Below, piece by piece: positions 37,021 to 50,404 of a DNA stretch of 61,000 bases. Origin of the DNA: Chrysomallon squamiferum (taxonomy: Eukaryota; Mollusca; Gastropoda; Neomphalida; Peltospiridae); contig CM022669.1 in the NCBI GenBank assembly GCA_012295275.1, positions 18,130,091-18,191,090 on the forward strand, given 5' to 3'. Positions within the stretch are counted from its first letter, which is position 1. Every line of letters begins with the position of its first letter. The position numbers and the translations under genes were made by a program. The notes beneath the pieces are model-generated. The model did no database searches, was not told where the DNA came from, and was given only the letters and a program-made list of their open reading frames with translations.

Positions 37021-39406
37021 AATGTGTATTCAAATAACAATAGTGCTTATACATGTATATGTATATGTGTGTATATGTATAAATAAATATATACACTGTA
37101 CGACGACGAACATAAACGGGTTATATCATTATATTAGCTGCACTGAAAGAAAGGAGGGCACTGTTTTATATATCATCCCGACAGCACTCCAAGAATGTCC
37201 TTTTTCATCAGGTCTTTTTTTTTCCTTTTTTTGGAGAGCAGTTTAATTTTTCTGATGTTATTTACCAACATTGTTTTGATCAAATGATGGGCTTTTATTG
37301 TTACGTTTGAATAATTTTGTTCTCGAGTCAGCAGTGGCAGTCATTTATTTTTGTTTTCCTTTTTCATGAGTAGCTCAGTGATTATGACATTTTTAAAATT
37401 AACTTTCAAAACAAGTGATAATTTATGCATTGGATTATTAAGCATTAGTTACAAATAAACAGCTTATATCAACAAAATTTTATTACGAAGAGTACAAAAA
37501 GTACATTTTTATATTCTCTTTTTTTTTTTAAATTATATGTATATTACTGGATATGTAGTTACAAAGTTCAAAACACAAGTTTTACAATGATATGTCTCAT
37601 ACTTAGTAATCTATGATTGTCCAGTATAAACAGGTTATAATTTAATGTCAACTTGACACATTCCAGTTAAATGTTTTGGACATACCAAGATAGAATTTTG
37701 AGACTTAGTTACCTAAATTGCATTAAGTATATAATTGATTAAAAATGTTTACCTAGCAGATGACAGATAAATGATCACAGTAAAAAAAAAAAAAAAAAAA
37801 TTTAAAATTAAATCCAGTTTAAAATAGAGCACTAAATGAGTTACTTGTATGACTTTCCAAACAAACTAGTCACTTATTTTGCCATCTAGTAAAATAGAAA
37901 ATATTTTGAAAATAATTTCTTTGAAAAAAGGAAATCCAAGAGTTTCAGACATAGAGACAGTATGAAAATAAAGTAATTTTTAATCATATTAAAAGTAGAT
38001 GATCAGGTCTCAGAAATGTTGAAACATATTTCTGGATTTTCACAATTTCTGGGTTTTTTTTGTTCATTGAACAAATTTTTTTCTAGTAATGGATTTTAAA
38101 AATAGTACACTTATAATCATTAGCTACATCATGGTTGCCAAAGAAAGTGCCACGCATGATTTTGTTGACATTATTAAGAACTACCGTCTTTCACAAGTAT
38201 ATTGTTAACTTCATTACCAAGAAATGTCAAGTGCCAAGTCTGGAGTTGTCTGCCCATCATTGGCTCCGAGCTTCAGCTTGTTTCTAGATCAGGTTATTAT
38301 TTATTACAAAGAGTGCTAGTTGTTAGAATGGAACAAACAAGAGTGTGAGGTGCGTACAGAATATTCCATCAAATAAACATGAATATGTGCTCACTAATGT
38401 GTTCTGTTGTCTTTTTAAAACCCGAGTTTTTTTAAATTTATTTAATAATTTATTGCTGAAAGCTGTAAGTAGCTGAATTAAATCTGTTTTGTGTTCCTGC
38501 TGAACAACAACAGCCTATAACCAATTAAATTGAGAAAACAAATTCTGGGATGCATTTTCCTGACCGTTGCTCCATTATTTTCATTGCTTAGTGTTCTGTT
38601 AGCAAGATAAATAATTATAACCAGCAGAACTGTTAAGAAAACAGTTTCCATATCAGTAGATTTAGATGGAGAAATAATATTACCAGAGTATTAGAAGTAG
38701 CCCAGGAAGCTAAATAAATCTCATTATCTAAATAATTTAATAATAATAAAAAAAAAACCACAAAAAAAATTTACATTCACACATTTATTTCACAAACAAA
38801 GCACCAAGCATTACCAAAAAGCCTTAATGATAAACATCAAAGACAAACATGAAATGCAATGTATACTGAATTTTTGTCCTTCTTTTCTTTTTCTTTTTTT
38901 TGGTAAATGTTTCTTGCTTTTAAATGTTCCTTGCAAAACTTCACAAAATATTCTCCTCTGTCAGTACAGCATATGCAGTTATTCTCAGATGATCGGTCAG
39001 TTCTGAAGTCAAACACTGACAAATAACAGATTAATCTGTTACCAACACGTACAAGGGACTGCAGATATTCAAGATTTTACGTGGTCTGGTGACCCATCAG
39101 ACATCGGTCACATCACTAACCTTCGGGTACTGGCTGATAAATTACATATCATCAACTTATTTGTATATCCAACCTATTCAAACATATAGTTCTTAATCCT
39201 CTTAGTTTTCAAAACCAAATTCAATCTTCCAAAACAAATTAACCTTTTGTTGAAAAAGCAACAAAAAATAAAACAACAATAAAGTCTGAAATTTAGAAGA
39301 TTTACAAACTATTTTAACAAGACAGATGAAATGTTTTTCCCTTTTCGCAATTTGATAACAGATTTTTTTTTGGTAAACACCACATGTTTGTTTTGACTTT
39401 CAAACT

Positions 39407-42400
39407 TTAAATTGCTTTTCTGTGATATTCTGGAGGTGCTACGTGGTAATCACTCAAACTAAATAACGTTGAACTGTTTTTCTGAAGATATCTGCAAAAT
39501 ATAGAATAGATTATTTTTAAAAATGTACAGAAAATCTATTTTAATAATAAATAACAAATCATAGATGATGATGATGGTGATAACAACAGTAATAAATTAA
39601 TAAATTAATAAATTAATAATAACAAAAAATTAGTTTTATAAAAATAAATAACAACAACAATAAAGAAACAATAAATATGCATTTCATAATTAAAATTAAT
39701 TCTAATTTAAAACTTGGGTATCAGTATCTTTTCTCTGAATGGTCCATAACATCATTTACATATTTTAATGCATTTTAACCAAAAGTATTACAACCATTAT
39801 TATTTTTAAACTAATTGATAAAAAAAAAAAATAACTAAATAAAATAAATAAACAAATAAGTAAATAAATAATCAAATAAATAAATAAATAAATAAATAAA
39901 AACTCACTTGACAAACTCATTAATGTGGTTAAGTAGAAGTTGCATGCTTTTTTCATCCAGGTTTGTGTATGCCAACTGGCCTCCCAGCCTGACTGTAAAC
40001 ATAAACAAAATATCAGTAAACAAATGACACCAATGTAAAAACTAAACAAATAATACGATAACTGTATCTGTACAAGTAACCTTAAAAAAATCAAAATAAT
40101 CTAATATTAAAAATAAGAAAAAAATAATAAAAAAAGAAGCAAACAGAAAAGTAAAAATCTGGATTTAAGACAAAACAATGTTAAATTTTAATTTGTGTTT
40201 TTTCCAATTATTTACTTTTCATTAAGCTTTGTTACATATTATTCTCATGTGATACTTGGATAAACACACTCAAAGATATTCAAACCTTAAACACTGACAG
40301 AAAGAAATTTCAACAGTGAACTTACCAAACAGTCGTAACAAATGTGTTGCTCCATAAATACTTGACATACTGACTGCATTTTCTCCTTTCTCAGCAAGAA
40401 TCTGAAGAATAATCACAATTACAGGATTTAAACAAGCAAACAATAAAAATAATTAACTACTCATTGTAATAAAAGTCTAAGACACTCATAGATTAGTAAG
40501 GTCAAAACAATATCACAATTAAAAAAAATTAATCTTATCAGTTTACATGCAAAAACTGAATTAATAGAAGCTAAAAATTGTGTAGTTGTTGGCTTCACTT
40601 AAATATCTTCAACTTCAATGCAGTTCAGAATGAATGATATATATATATATAGATATTCACACACACACACATTACATACAATAAATAAATATATGACTTG
40701 TCACTAAATTAACAACCTCACCTCAGCATACTGCGATCGTTCAAACTTGTACAGTAACTGTGTACCCAGCATTACATTGAAATACTCCTTGATGCCAAGA
40801 GTTAGCTCTGTATAGGCGTCTCTGAAACAGATTTGTAAAATATTAATACTGGCACTGAATTTAAAAATAAAAAATATGATCACATGTAGTGTCATTATGC
40901 ATAAGAAGGAGACACAATTTTCAATGTAGAAAGATAAAAAAAAAAAAGATTAAAATAATGAGACGACTCAAAAGAAAATAAAGAAATTAACTAACTTGCA
41001 GGAATTTGTTCCTTTTGTCGTTTTGGATTTGAGAAAATCTTCTAAAATTTGGTCGACTGTCCTTCGACAAGGTAATGTCACCAGCTGAAAATAATAATAT
41101 TAAATAATGATGATGATAATAATGAAAATAGTAATCGAGATAAATAGTTAATAAATTAGTTTGTGTAAATTCATTAAATCATTGATGGAATCGTATATCT
41201 ATAAAGATTATTCATAAAACTTCATTAGCTTAATTAAAAAATCAAATCAAACAAACAAAAAAATAAAAAACAAAAATAAAAACATGATCTAACATATTTC
41301 CTTTTCAGCTAATTTAATTATTCACATCATAAATTGTATATTCATTCCTTTTTTAAAGAATTTTGTTTTGTTTTTTTAATGTTTAATACAAACCATTTTC
41401 TGTCGAGTTATGAGATCCCAGTCATCAACGAGCCAAGGTTTCAGTTCATCAGGTATTTTTATTTTCACATCAATTTTAGCCATGTATGCTTCTTCCTTGA
41501 ACAGCGAGAGAATGAGAGAAAAAAAGAAAGAAAGAAATATAATAAATCAAGTTAAATTTTATGCATTATCATTATAAACATTTTAAAAAATGTGTTTCCA
41601 GTTATATAGCTGTTTCCTTTTTGATAATAAATTTCCTTGAAAAATCTTTTCAATCAGGGTAATAAATGAATGAGTCCTTATTAAGATAAATATATAAAAC
41701 AAGGTAAATGTGATGTATTTATAGCATTTAAAATGCAGTGAACATGTAATGAAAGGATGGTGAAATAGAGAAGTTAAAATCAGTTAGTTCTTACTGATTC
41801 GACAGTTGGATCTGGTCGGAATCGTTTTCGTTTTGGCTCTGATCCTGTGGGAGCAGCTGGTTCAGACTTGGGTGTGTCAGCCACTGCTGCTGGTGTGGGT
41901 GTCGCAGAACGGGCAGCTGAAAAATGTCAACAGTGGAATCAAAATATTATCTGGCAATCAATTTCAAGACTAAGCAAAATAAAAATTTTAAAATTTTGGA
42001 TTTGATGTATTTTACTGTACAGTCAAGAAAAGTATTTAATGAGCAAAAAACCATAACATAGTATTAATAAAAATGAAATAATAAATGGAAATATTAAAAA
42101 AAAAAAATATTAGAAATTATTCATGGTCATTAATGTCAGGACTGTTAAATAAAGATGAAAATTATATTATAAGTGGTTAATAATAATAATAATGACCATA
42201 AGCATTGAGAATATCTATATGTATATGCATGAAAATGTCTGCACTGACAAAACTGTTGTGTTGTTTAATCTGTTCTGACTGCAGTTACCTTTCTGCTTCA
42301 CCTTCTCTGGGACTGACACAGGAGTAGATGCTGCTTCTTTTTCTTTCTCTTTTTCCTGTTCCTTCTCTTGCCTTTCCTGTTTTTTACTTTCTTTTTCCTG

Positions 42401-44184
42401 CTTCTTACTTTCTTTCTCATGTTTCTCCTGTTTCTTGCTTTCTCTCTCTTGTTTTTTTGTCTCCTTATCGGCTTTTTTGCTATCTTTGTCCTTGTTTTTG
42501 GCACCTTTGTTGTACGTTCTTTTGTAGGTATTTCTAAGAAAAAAAATTTATATAAAAATTGAGAAGGAAAATTCTTTAACTATCTGATTAAAAAACAAAT
42601 TCAGGAAAGAAGAAAATTTGATGAAATAAAATAAAAGAAATATTAAAACTAAAAAGAAATTAAAAAGAAAGAAATAAATATTTCTGGCCATACTTAGTTA
42701 ATATGTATCTGACTGTTAATCTTAGGTACATATATTTTACAAGATCTACTTATTATGACATTTATCCTTTAAAAAAAAATTTTTTTAATAAAAATAAAAA
42801 GGAAAAAAAACCCAAAAAACAAACCGACATGGAAAATATTTTAAAAAATTACAACTATGATAAAAGTAATAAAATTTCAATAATAATTTTCAGCATTCTG
42901 TTTGACTCAAAATGAGAAATAGTAATTAGCATAAAATAAATCTATTATTTAATATTTTAAAATAAATTACTTACCCATGAGCTTTCATCAGCTCTCTCTG
43001 CTTCTGCATTCCAGCTTCATTACACTTGACAACTCTGCTCTCTGGAACCCATTCATCCCAGCTGAAAACATGTATGTACTGAGATTATTCTTACTGAATC
43101 AACAATTAAAAAAAAAAAAAATGAAATACAAAATAATGATGACAAAACACCAGATAAATACATTTATCATTATTAAATTATTTTTTTTAGAAAAAATGTA
43201 TACTTACTTCTTATTCCAGCCATTGTAATGAATAAAATAACGGATTCCTTTATCTTTGACTTCATATTTAACGCACTGAAAAAGAAATTGTTAGTTTTGA
43301 GAAAATATGATTTACTTACACATTTAAACTCATGTATATAACTCAAACATATAAACACGAGTAACTGAATATTTAGTAATGTCAGCTGTAATATCAGTGG
43401 TGTCAGTTATTAGTGATTCTGGATAAGGAGTCCTGGCTCTGATAACATGTAAGCTTGTAGAATTCTGATTTATGATGACTCTCCTATGGTAAAAAAAAAT
43501 TTAAATTTAACAATATTGTAACATTTTATAATACACATGTAATTTAGAAATTATATTTTGGCAAAGATCTTTATGAACATAAATAATAAATAGAAATAAA
43601 TAGTATTTTACCTATTTAAAGATACTATTTAGTATATGAATTAAACATTTAAATAATAATAAATAATTACTTTCGCTTCGTACAGCAAAGGTCCATGGAA
43701 ACAAAGAACCTTTTCACCTAAAAAAGAAAAAACGAAAAAGAAAAGAAGAATGAAAAAATTAATTAAAAATTATAATAAGTAAAATAAAAATAAATAACCA
43801 GTAATAATAATTAAAAATAAATTAAATATAATACCAAAGACAAGCCACAAGGTAATAAAATTACGAAACCTGCCAACACAACCGTGACAACGTGACATAT
43901 CCGATATTTATTAAATATTGATATAATAATAATGTAGAAATCGAAATCTTATCAGTCAAAAGGTTTAGTAATATCAGAATCTTAATATGATTCAATAAAT
44001 GAATAACTTCAATAAGGTTATGATCATCATTCATTAATTTCAGTTAATTTTCCACTTTTATTATCTTTATTTTATTATTTATTATAATTTATATTTATGA
44101 TACGTTTATACGATTACGTTTTTAAATAGTCACATCAACACTTCATATAATCATACCTTCTTGAAACTTCATTTTCGGCGCCAT
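39407..44184 (-). CDS. MORF4L1: MRG15/MORF4L1 chromatin reader, complete, 12 exons
   Basis: Nuclear chromodomain/MRG-domain protein of NuA4/TIP60 acetyltransferase and Sin3-HDAC complexes; reads H3K36 methylation. Exons in coding order: 44157-44184, 43671-43717, 43208-43275, 42975-43061, 42289-42533, 41795-41916, 41394-41495, 40996-41084, 40722-40821, 40326-40401, 39908-39992, 39407-39491; 377 aa, all phases consistent. The chromodomain is residues 9-60 ([10 protein letters not shown]...[21 protein letters not shown]) with the aromatic cage Tyr22, Tyr42, Trp45, Trp49. Residues about 86-145 are a K/E/Q linker with three ESKKQE copies. [13 protein letters not shown], then the MRG domain from [21 protein letters not shown] to [13 protein letters not shown]. 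The MRG-domain core [20 protein letters not shown] is encoded by one exon. Start [16 protein letters not shown] matches the family N-terminus. Head to head with FBXW2, 754 bp between start codons. Confidence 0.97.
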
Positions 44185-44938
44185 TGTGTTTTTGAAAGTT
44201 ATTTAAAGACCGATTGAAAAATAAAATTTCTTGTCCCGCCAGTCAAAATAAACATGAAGTGTGAAGTTCGGAAGCACAATGCTGACAATTGTGTAAAACG
44301 TCATAATTTTAGGAGAAAGATTTCAGGGGAAATAACTCTAACTTTATTACACTGGACAACAGAAATTGTAAATAAATTAGAAACTTTCGTAAAATATTGA
44401 CAGTCTTCGTCTAGTAGAAAACAAAGATTCAAACATCATTGACGCCATGACAATATTTACAAAATATAGTTAGTGAAATACACAAAAATTATGAGTGCAT
44501 CAGCTTGCGTTAAAGCAACTTTTTTTTTTTTCACTTAAAATTTGATTATCATTGATTTGACATACGACATGATGATAATGATACTTTGATAGTAATTCAA
44601 TTGAGTTACATACATTAATAATACTCGTTATATCTTTTTTCAGTAAATGGACTAAAACACACATACACACACCATTTCAAAATTTTGGTTTTTGTAAATT
44701 GTAAAACCAAACAAATGTTAAGAAAATTATTAAATTTATTCGTTAAAAGATAAAAATAATAAGTGAAATCATTAGTAAGTTTAGTGACATTTGTTAATAA
44801 CCTTTTATTGTCATTTTCATTGAAAATTAAACAGTTCTTACAAAAGGAACGTACATTTTATTTGGAGATGCTTGATTTGTCTACATATAACTCCGTCCCC
44901 AAATATCTGCAACCATATTCCATGACTTGGCTGACATA
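44185..44938. promoter_or_regulatory. Compact bidirectional promoter of MRG15 and FBXW2
   Basis: 754 bp between opposite start codons. An ETS-type CGGAAG lies at 44269-44274 close to the MRG15 start, and TCCCGCC nearby. No TATA at a convincing place for either gene. ETS-driven bidirectional promoters are common for housekeeping pairs; shared use is inference. Confidence 0.5.
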
Positions 44939-44939
44939 A
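44922..44939 (+). promoter_or_regulatory. Five-codon uORF overlapping the FBXW2 start
   Basis: ATG ACT TGG CTG ACA TAA; the last A of TAA is the first base of the FBXW2 ATG (TAATG). It would act only if transcription starts upstream of 44922, which fits the absence of any nearer promoter element. Confidence 0.6.
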
Positions 44940-45608
44940 TGGATGAGGAACGTTTCTCCTCGTGGCTCAAAGACGTTGGAAAAACATTCAAAACCTTAAC
45001 AGATACACAGAAGAACGAAACCCTCGACCACATCATAGCATCGTCAAATTCCAAACAGCTTCAACATCTCTCCACAGTTTTACCATATCTCGTCTTTCGT
45101 GATTTTATTTCCATGCTGCCTCCTGAAACCTCTGTCCATATTCTTAGCTATCTTGATGGACCCACACTGTTGAAGTGTTGTGTTGTTAGCCGGACTTGGC
45201 AGTTCGTGATCGACAGCTGTTCCAGCGTGTGGCGACGTTTGGCCTTGTTGGCAGGGGCTGCCGATGACGATTCCGAGAATGAAATGTGTTCTAGAAATTA
45301 CAAAAAGCTTTACCAAAATGTGGAGAAATATCTGAGAATGGTGTCACATGAAGAGATACTGAGGAAACAGATTCTCATTGGACATGAACAAAGAGTGATG
45401 GCTGTGTACTACCAAGGAGGAATATTGGCTACAGGTATTCATCAAATTAGAGGAGTTTATTTTTATCTTTTATGTTTAAAACTGAGCCAAAATATTTGTT
45501 CCATTTTTTTGTTAGGGCTAAGAAAGCCAATTGAAATGTGCATAAAAATTGTTCTTATCATTATCATTATAATTATTGGTATTGTTGTTGTTATTATTAT
45601 TATAATTG

Positions 45609-45643
<35 letters not shown>

Positions 45644-47266
45644 GTCAGTCTGAATTATTTTGAGAAGTTATGATTATTATGATTAGTGGTCATTTAACAA
45701 AATATACTTTTATGTATGTAACAGATTTTGGACAGGTTATAGACACTTAGAAATGTATTTAATATTTCAAATGCAGAGTACAGTACGTACATTTTTCCTT
45801 CTGAGACCAAACTTTAAGTGTTTGTTTGTTACTTCAGGTTCTGATGAGCAGAGTATGAAGTTGTGGAACTGTGCCACAGGTAAAGAATTCTTTCACCTGC
45901 GTCTGCAGCAGACAGTATCTGACATCAAGTTCACAAACAAACACGTCTACATCGCCTCATTCGATGGTACTGCTGCATGCTGGGATATTTCTGAGGAAAG
46001 ACGAGTCCACTTGTTTATAGGTCACACTTCTGCCGTTTTCAGCCTGGATGTGGACGAAAGTCTGGATCTCTTGGTGACTGGATCATGCGATAAAACGATC
46101 AAACTGTGGTCGTTTCGAGAGACCCCGTCACTAGTTCAGACTCTGCCACAGCACAACAACTGGGTGACCAAAGTGAAATTCTTGCATACGGCTGGTAACC
46201 ATGGCGACAGGTTTGTTCAGATCGTATCCGTAAGCAAATACATCTTCCAGGTGTGGAAGATCAGTTTTTCCGGAGAAATACTTAAACTTTACACCATCAA
46301 GAGCAAAGATGGAGAAGAGATAACTTCATTTCTTTACCCAGACTTCCATTCTTTCTGCATGAGTTCGTGGAATGACAAGCATCTCACCTCCAGGTTGACA
46401 TTTTATTCGCTGTCTGATTCAGGTGTGTTTCAGACTGAGAGTTTTATACTCAGTAATGATGCTCCTCTGAAAAGTGAGGTGCTTGGAGTTGGGAAGAAGT
46501 TTGCTGTTCTGATTGGCCCGAATGAGGACAATCAGCTGGTTATATTTAATATGAGTCTCAGAAAGGTGGTGGCCAGTATTCCCATGCCTTGCAGGTGATT
46601 AATATTTATTTTTTGTTTATTTACTCTTACTTTCAGTTTTTTTATTTTTTATTTTTTTTATTTTGTATAAATATTATTTCTAGTACTTTTAATTTTTTAA
46701 AAAAAAAAAAAAAAATAAAAAATAAATAAAAAATAAAAAATCTGTTAAACTGACAATAACAGTAATTTTCCAACACATTATTGTCTTTCTTGTTTGCCTT
46801 CATTATTAAAAAATAAAATGTTAACAAATCTAGTCATTTTATCTTTGTTTTTTAATTTATTTATTTATTTATTTTTTTACATTATTTATTAATAGACAGA
46901 AAAGAATTTCTTTTAATTACCTTTTTAATGCCAAATATTATTATTAGCAATGGGACAAATCATTAATTGAAAACTATTTTAAAGAATTCTAGGTAACATG
47001 TTAGTACCATCACAAGTAATGTTGATAAAAATATTGCGTATTCTAAACATTAATTTTAATATTAAAAAATATAAAATAATTAGTAATATTAATTTATTAT
47101 TATTATTATTATTTGTTTCAGAATGACTCGTAATGGTGCTGCACTTTCTCTAGGAGAGCAGTCATGGTTGGATGGTTTTACTGAGACTCCACCAACTGGA
47201 ACCTTCTTAGCTGCCTGTCTCAGCATGTGCAATGATGTTCTGTTACTCAGCTGGAAGCCAGTTTGA
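44939..47266 (+). CDS. FBXW2: F-box/WD-repeat protein 2, complete, 3 exons
   Basis: SCF ubiquitin-ligase substrate receptor. Exons: 44939-45434, 45838-46594, 47122-47266 (stop TGA 47264); 465 aa, near the vertebrate length of about 454. The N-terminus MDEERFSSWLKDV with TDTQKNETLDHII matches the family's conserved dimerisation-type region. F-box at about 56-101 (FISMLPPETSVHILSYLDG, CCVVSRTW). WD40 repeats start at GHEQRVMAVYYQGGILATGS (about 148) and include ACWDISEERR, GHTSAVFSLDVDESLDLLVTGSCDKTIKLW and WVTKV. The C-terminal LSLGEQSWLDGF matches the family's FLAGEASWLNG. Start chosen at 44939 (an upstream in-frame TTG is not a start). The last exon ends LLLSWKPV. Later WD blades are poorly conserved, as is usual in FBXW2. 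Poly(A) signal candidate at 47862. Confidence 0.96.
45545..45650. repeat. (TTA)n/(TTG) microsatellite, FBXW2 intron 1
   Basis: Imperfect ATTATT/GTTGTT units ending in a pure TTA run, in the 403-bp first intron. Confidence 0.9.
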
Positions 47267-47861
47267 CGTTTAAAGAAAAAAAATAAAATAAAAATAAAAT
47301 AAAATAAAATAAAATGAAGAATAGAGAACAATGTGGTGTAGTACAGTGCAGTGCAGTACAGTACAGTACTCTACAAAAAATAAAAAATAATAATAATACT
47401 ACTAAAAAAAAATAAATGAAATAAAAAATAAATAAATAAAATAAAATATGTATAAACAACCACTAAAGAATATTAAAGAGAGAGAGAAAAAAAAACAACA
47501 GCAGAATAATGATAATAAAATAAAATAATATAACTAAATTTAAAAACAGAATTTGGATATCAAAAATGGTTACTGAGAAATGTCAAAGAAAGTGGCAATT
47601 AGAATAATTATTAAATAAAATTATACCAGATGTTATAATTAAGGAATTCACACAGCTTGCACATTTTTGAAAATTAATAATTTTCAAACATTAAATTTTT
47701 TTGACACTGTTTTAGAAAATTAATTCTAAAAAAATCTTAGTTATTTACATATTGTGTTATATAAGTTATTTCAAATGATGAAATCAAAAATGTTTGTTTA
47801 GTTGTTTACTTATTTATTTTATTTTTTTTATTTATATTTGTTATTGTTTATATAAAATTTC

Positions 47862-47867
47862 AATAAA
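47862..47867 (+). terminator. Candidate FBXW2 poly(A) signal
   Basis: AATAAA about 600 bp after the stop, at the right edge of the CpG-poor zone. Several A-rich AATAAA copies nearer the stop lie in (AAAAT)n repeats and are less convincing. Confidence 0.4.
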
Positions 47868-49465
47868 ATTGAATTTAATACACTAACATTTTTTATTATC
47901 AATTTTGAAACGTTCTGTTTTATTCGTTCATAAAACATGTTAATAGAAATGGACATCACATGCTTTAAAATCATGCCAAAAATTATTTTGCAAACAGTCA
48001 TTAATATGGATAATTGATGGAATTAAGATATCTGTAAATTGAAATAACAACTTAGTTTAATGATGTTAAAAAACTTGTTTCTCTACAACTGCAAACCCAT
48101 CATAAGTCTTTAAAAGAAACTATTCAAAAAGGATATGATTAGAAAGTGAGGAAAAGTTTCATTTCTATTATCGTTCCATGATTATACTATTCCAAATTAG
48201 ATTTCTTTGGATTTCCATTTGTATTTGGCATTTGGAAATGCTGCAGATATCATTTCCAATTTGATTCTGGTTTAAAAATTTATGATAATAAAATGCAATA
48301 ACATTTTGAAAAAGTTTCTTGTAACTGTCACAATCTTGAGTCGATTTTGAATTGTTTTTATGATTTAGCAGTTTCAAAGGTATGGCTTGTAAATAGGGAA
48401 AGATAACTCTGTACAACATATTACATGTCACTATTATCTCCCATTCCGACAATTTAACCCCCCCCACACATATTGTCTTTTACGAGATGCGGTAAATTAG
48501 AAGAAGAGATATTAAATAAATAAATAGAAATAACTAAAAATGGTAATATATTGTAACTCTGCATGTATATAAAATAATAATATAAAAAATGCTGTATAAT
48601 TTTACGCATGATCACGTGGTAATTTGGATTTCGAAATATTTAACAATAAGACGTTCGTTTCATATCCCAGCCTTTCATATTATTATAGTATAGCGTGTAT
48701 TTTTATATAAGGTCGTGGAATTTTTTGTTATATTTCATTCTATGAAGAATATAAATAATGAAAATCAATTTTCACAGCATAGATCTTGTTTTAATATATA
48801 TATATATATATATAATAAAAAAAAAGGTTGATAGCGAATTAAAATTTTATTTTTATTTATTTAACTATTTATTTTATAATTTTAAAATTTCTATTTTAGA
48901 ACATAATGCCTTAAATAAGCAGTTTATTTGTTATTATCAGGAAGATAATGAATCGGCCTAATTAATTAATTCACTATTAATTATTGTTTAGTTTTTCTTT
49001 GTTTTGTTCTGTTTTTTATTTTATAATAAATTAATTCATTATAACTGTCTCTCAGTTAATAAAAAGCTTAAAAGTCATTAAGATACAATGAAACAGTTTT
49101 AAATCCGCTGTCATAGGTCGGTGTAATTTCCTCCATTTTGATTGATGAAGCATTCACAAAAACATCATGTCGGACACTGCAGTATTATTATTATTAATAG
49201 GCCGTATGTTAAAATTGCCTTTAATAGATTACTGCTATCAGATAATTAAGTCAGACATCAGCGATTTTAAACAGATGAGAGGTCGTGAACAACAGGTTGT
49301 AGACAAGTAACATAATTTTAATGTTGTTCCTAGTCCAGGTATTAATTTCCTTGCGTAATAATCGAGTTCGTTGTCAGTTACGTTAGTAGACATTAAGTGG
49401 ATGTAAAGATATAACTTAATTTTGTGCTGTTTAATTATTAAAATGTCGAGAATAAAACTATTATT

Positions 49466-49470
<5 letters not shown>

Positions 49471-49542
<72 letters not shown>
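49471..49542. repeat. Compound (TG)n(AG)n microsatellite
   Basis: About 12 TG units run directly into about 24 AG units. Confidence 0.97.
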
Positions 49543-49546
<4 letters not shown>

Positions 49547-50345
49547 TGCAATATGTGCATGCTTATTTCTTTCCGAAGCGAACTGTAAATAATGGCTGTC
49601 AAAGATCAGACCTAAAATACGGACACATCGTCAGGAGCAGTTTGACGTTTGATTAACCGCAAAGATAACTAGGTACGGGATCAGCGTACATCGCGCTAAA
49701 ATCACTTAAAGGCTAATTGCTTTCTGTAACACCGTCTACATTTTGATGAACAACTTTAACTTCAGACACACCTCTGAAGAAAACCAATACTCGTCATTCA
49801 ATCAGTGAAATTCCAAAATCTGTCTTCACGGCAAAAAGTGTTTAATTTTCTCATTTGTCCACCGGGAGCTATTTATGAACATGTCATTACTCTAGAAACT
49901 TCGCCATCTTTAATTTTCTAAAAGTCGGTAAATGAAGACTCCGGACATGGACGTATGGTTCTGTTTTGTTTGTCTTGTGCTGAGACATGCCATATTTAGT
50001 GAAAATATTACTAGGAAATATGAAATATTGATCTCGTGATCCTTGTTTGATGCTGTTCTCATTCTGTGATGTCAGAATGTATGCATACTTGGTATTCTTC
50101 AGGGACAAATGTTATTTTAATTTTCTTTTAATATATTTTAATGATTGTTTCCTACACTAATGTATAGAAAAAAAAAACAAAAAAAAAACGATTATATTTT
50201 TTCTTGATGTTAACTGATAATTAAAGCCGCATGCTTTGTGCGAAAGCAGTAATATTAATATCAACATTTTTTATAAAGCAGAACAAAAAATTGAAATTTT
50301 TAAATAAAAAAACATCAATAAGAACAACAACAACAGCAACAACAA

Positions 50346-50346
<1 letters not shown>

Positions 50347-50392
<46 letters not shown>

Positions 50393-50404
50393 AAAAAAAA
50401 AAAA
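50347..50404. repeat. Long A homopolymer after (CAA)n
   Basis: A CAACAACAG stretch followed by about 43 A, then TTT and more A. A retroposed tail is possible but no element body is visible upstream. Confidence 0.9.

Larger units (their letters stand above)
26647..39406. other. 12.8 kb convergent gap: FBXO33 and MRG15 3' UTRs plus non-coding DNA
   Basis: No protein-like reading frame beyond chance length on either strand, and no RNA gene recognised. AT-rich, CpG nearly absent (1 in 27001-28000 by eye). Plus-strand AATAAA candidates: 27923, 29092, 33968; the last precedes a non-repetitive stretch that could be a transcript end. TTTATT at 38784-38789 could serve MRG15 on the minus strand. Holds a tandem repeat at 36653-37020 and several microsatellites. 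Confidence 0.6.
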
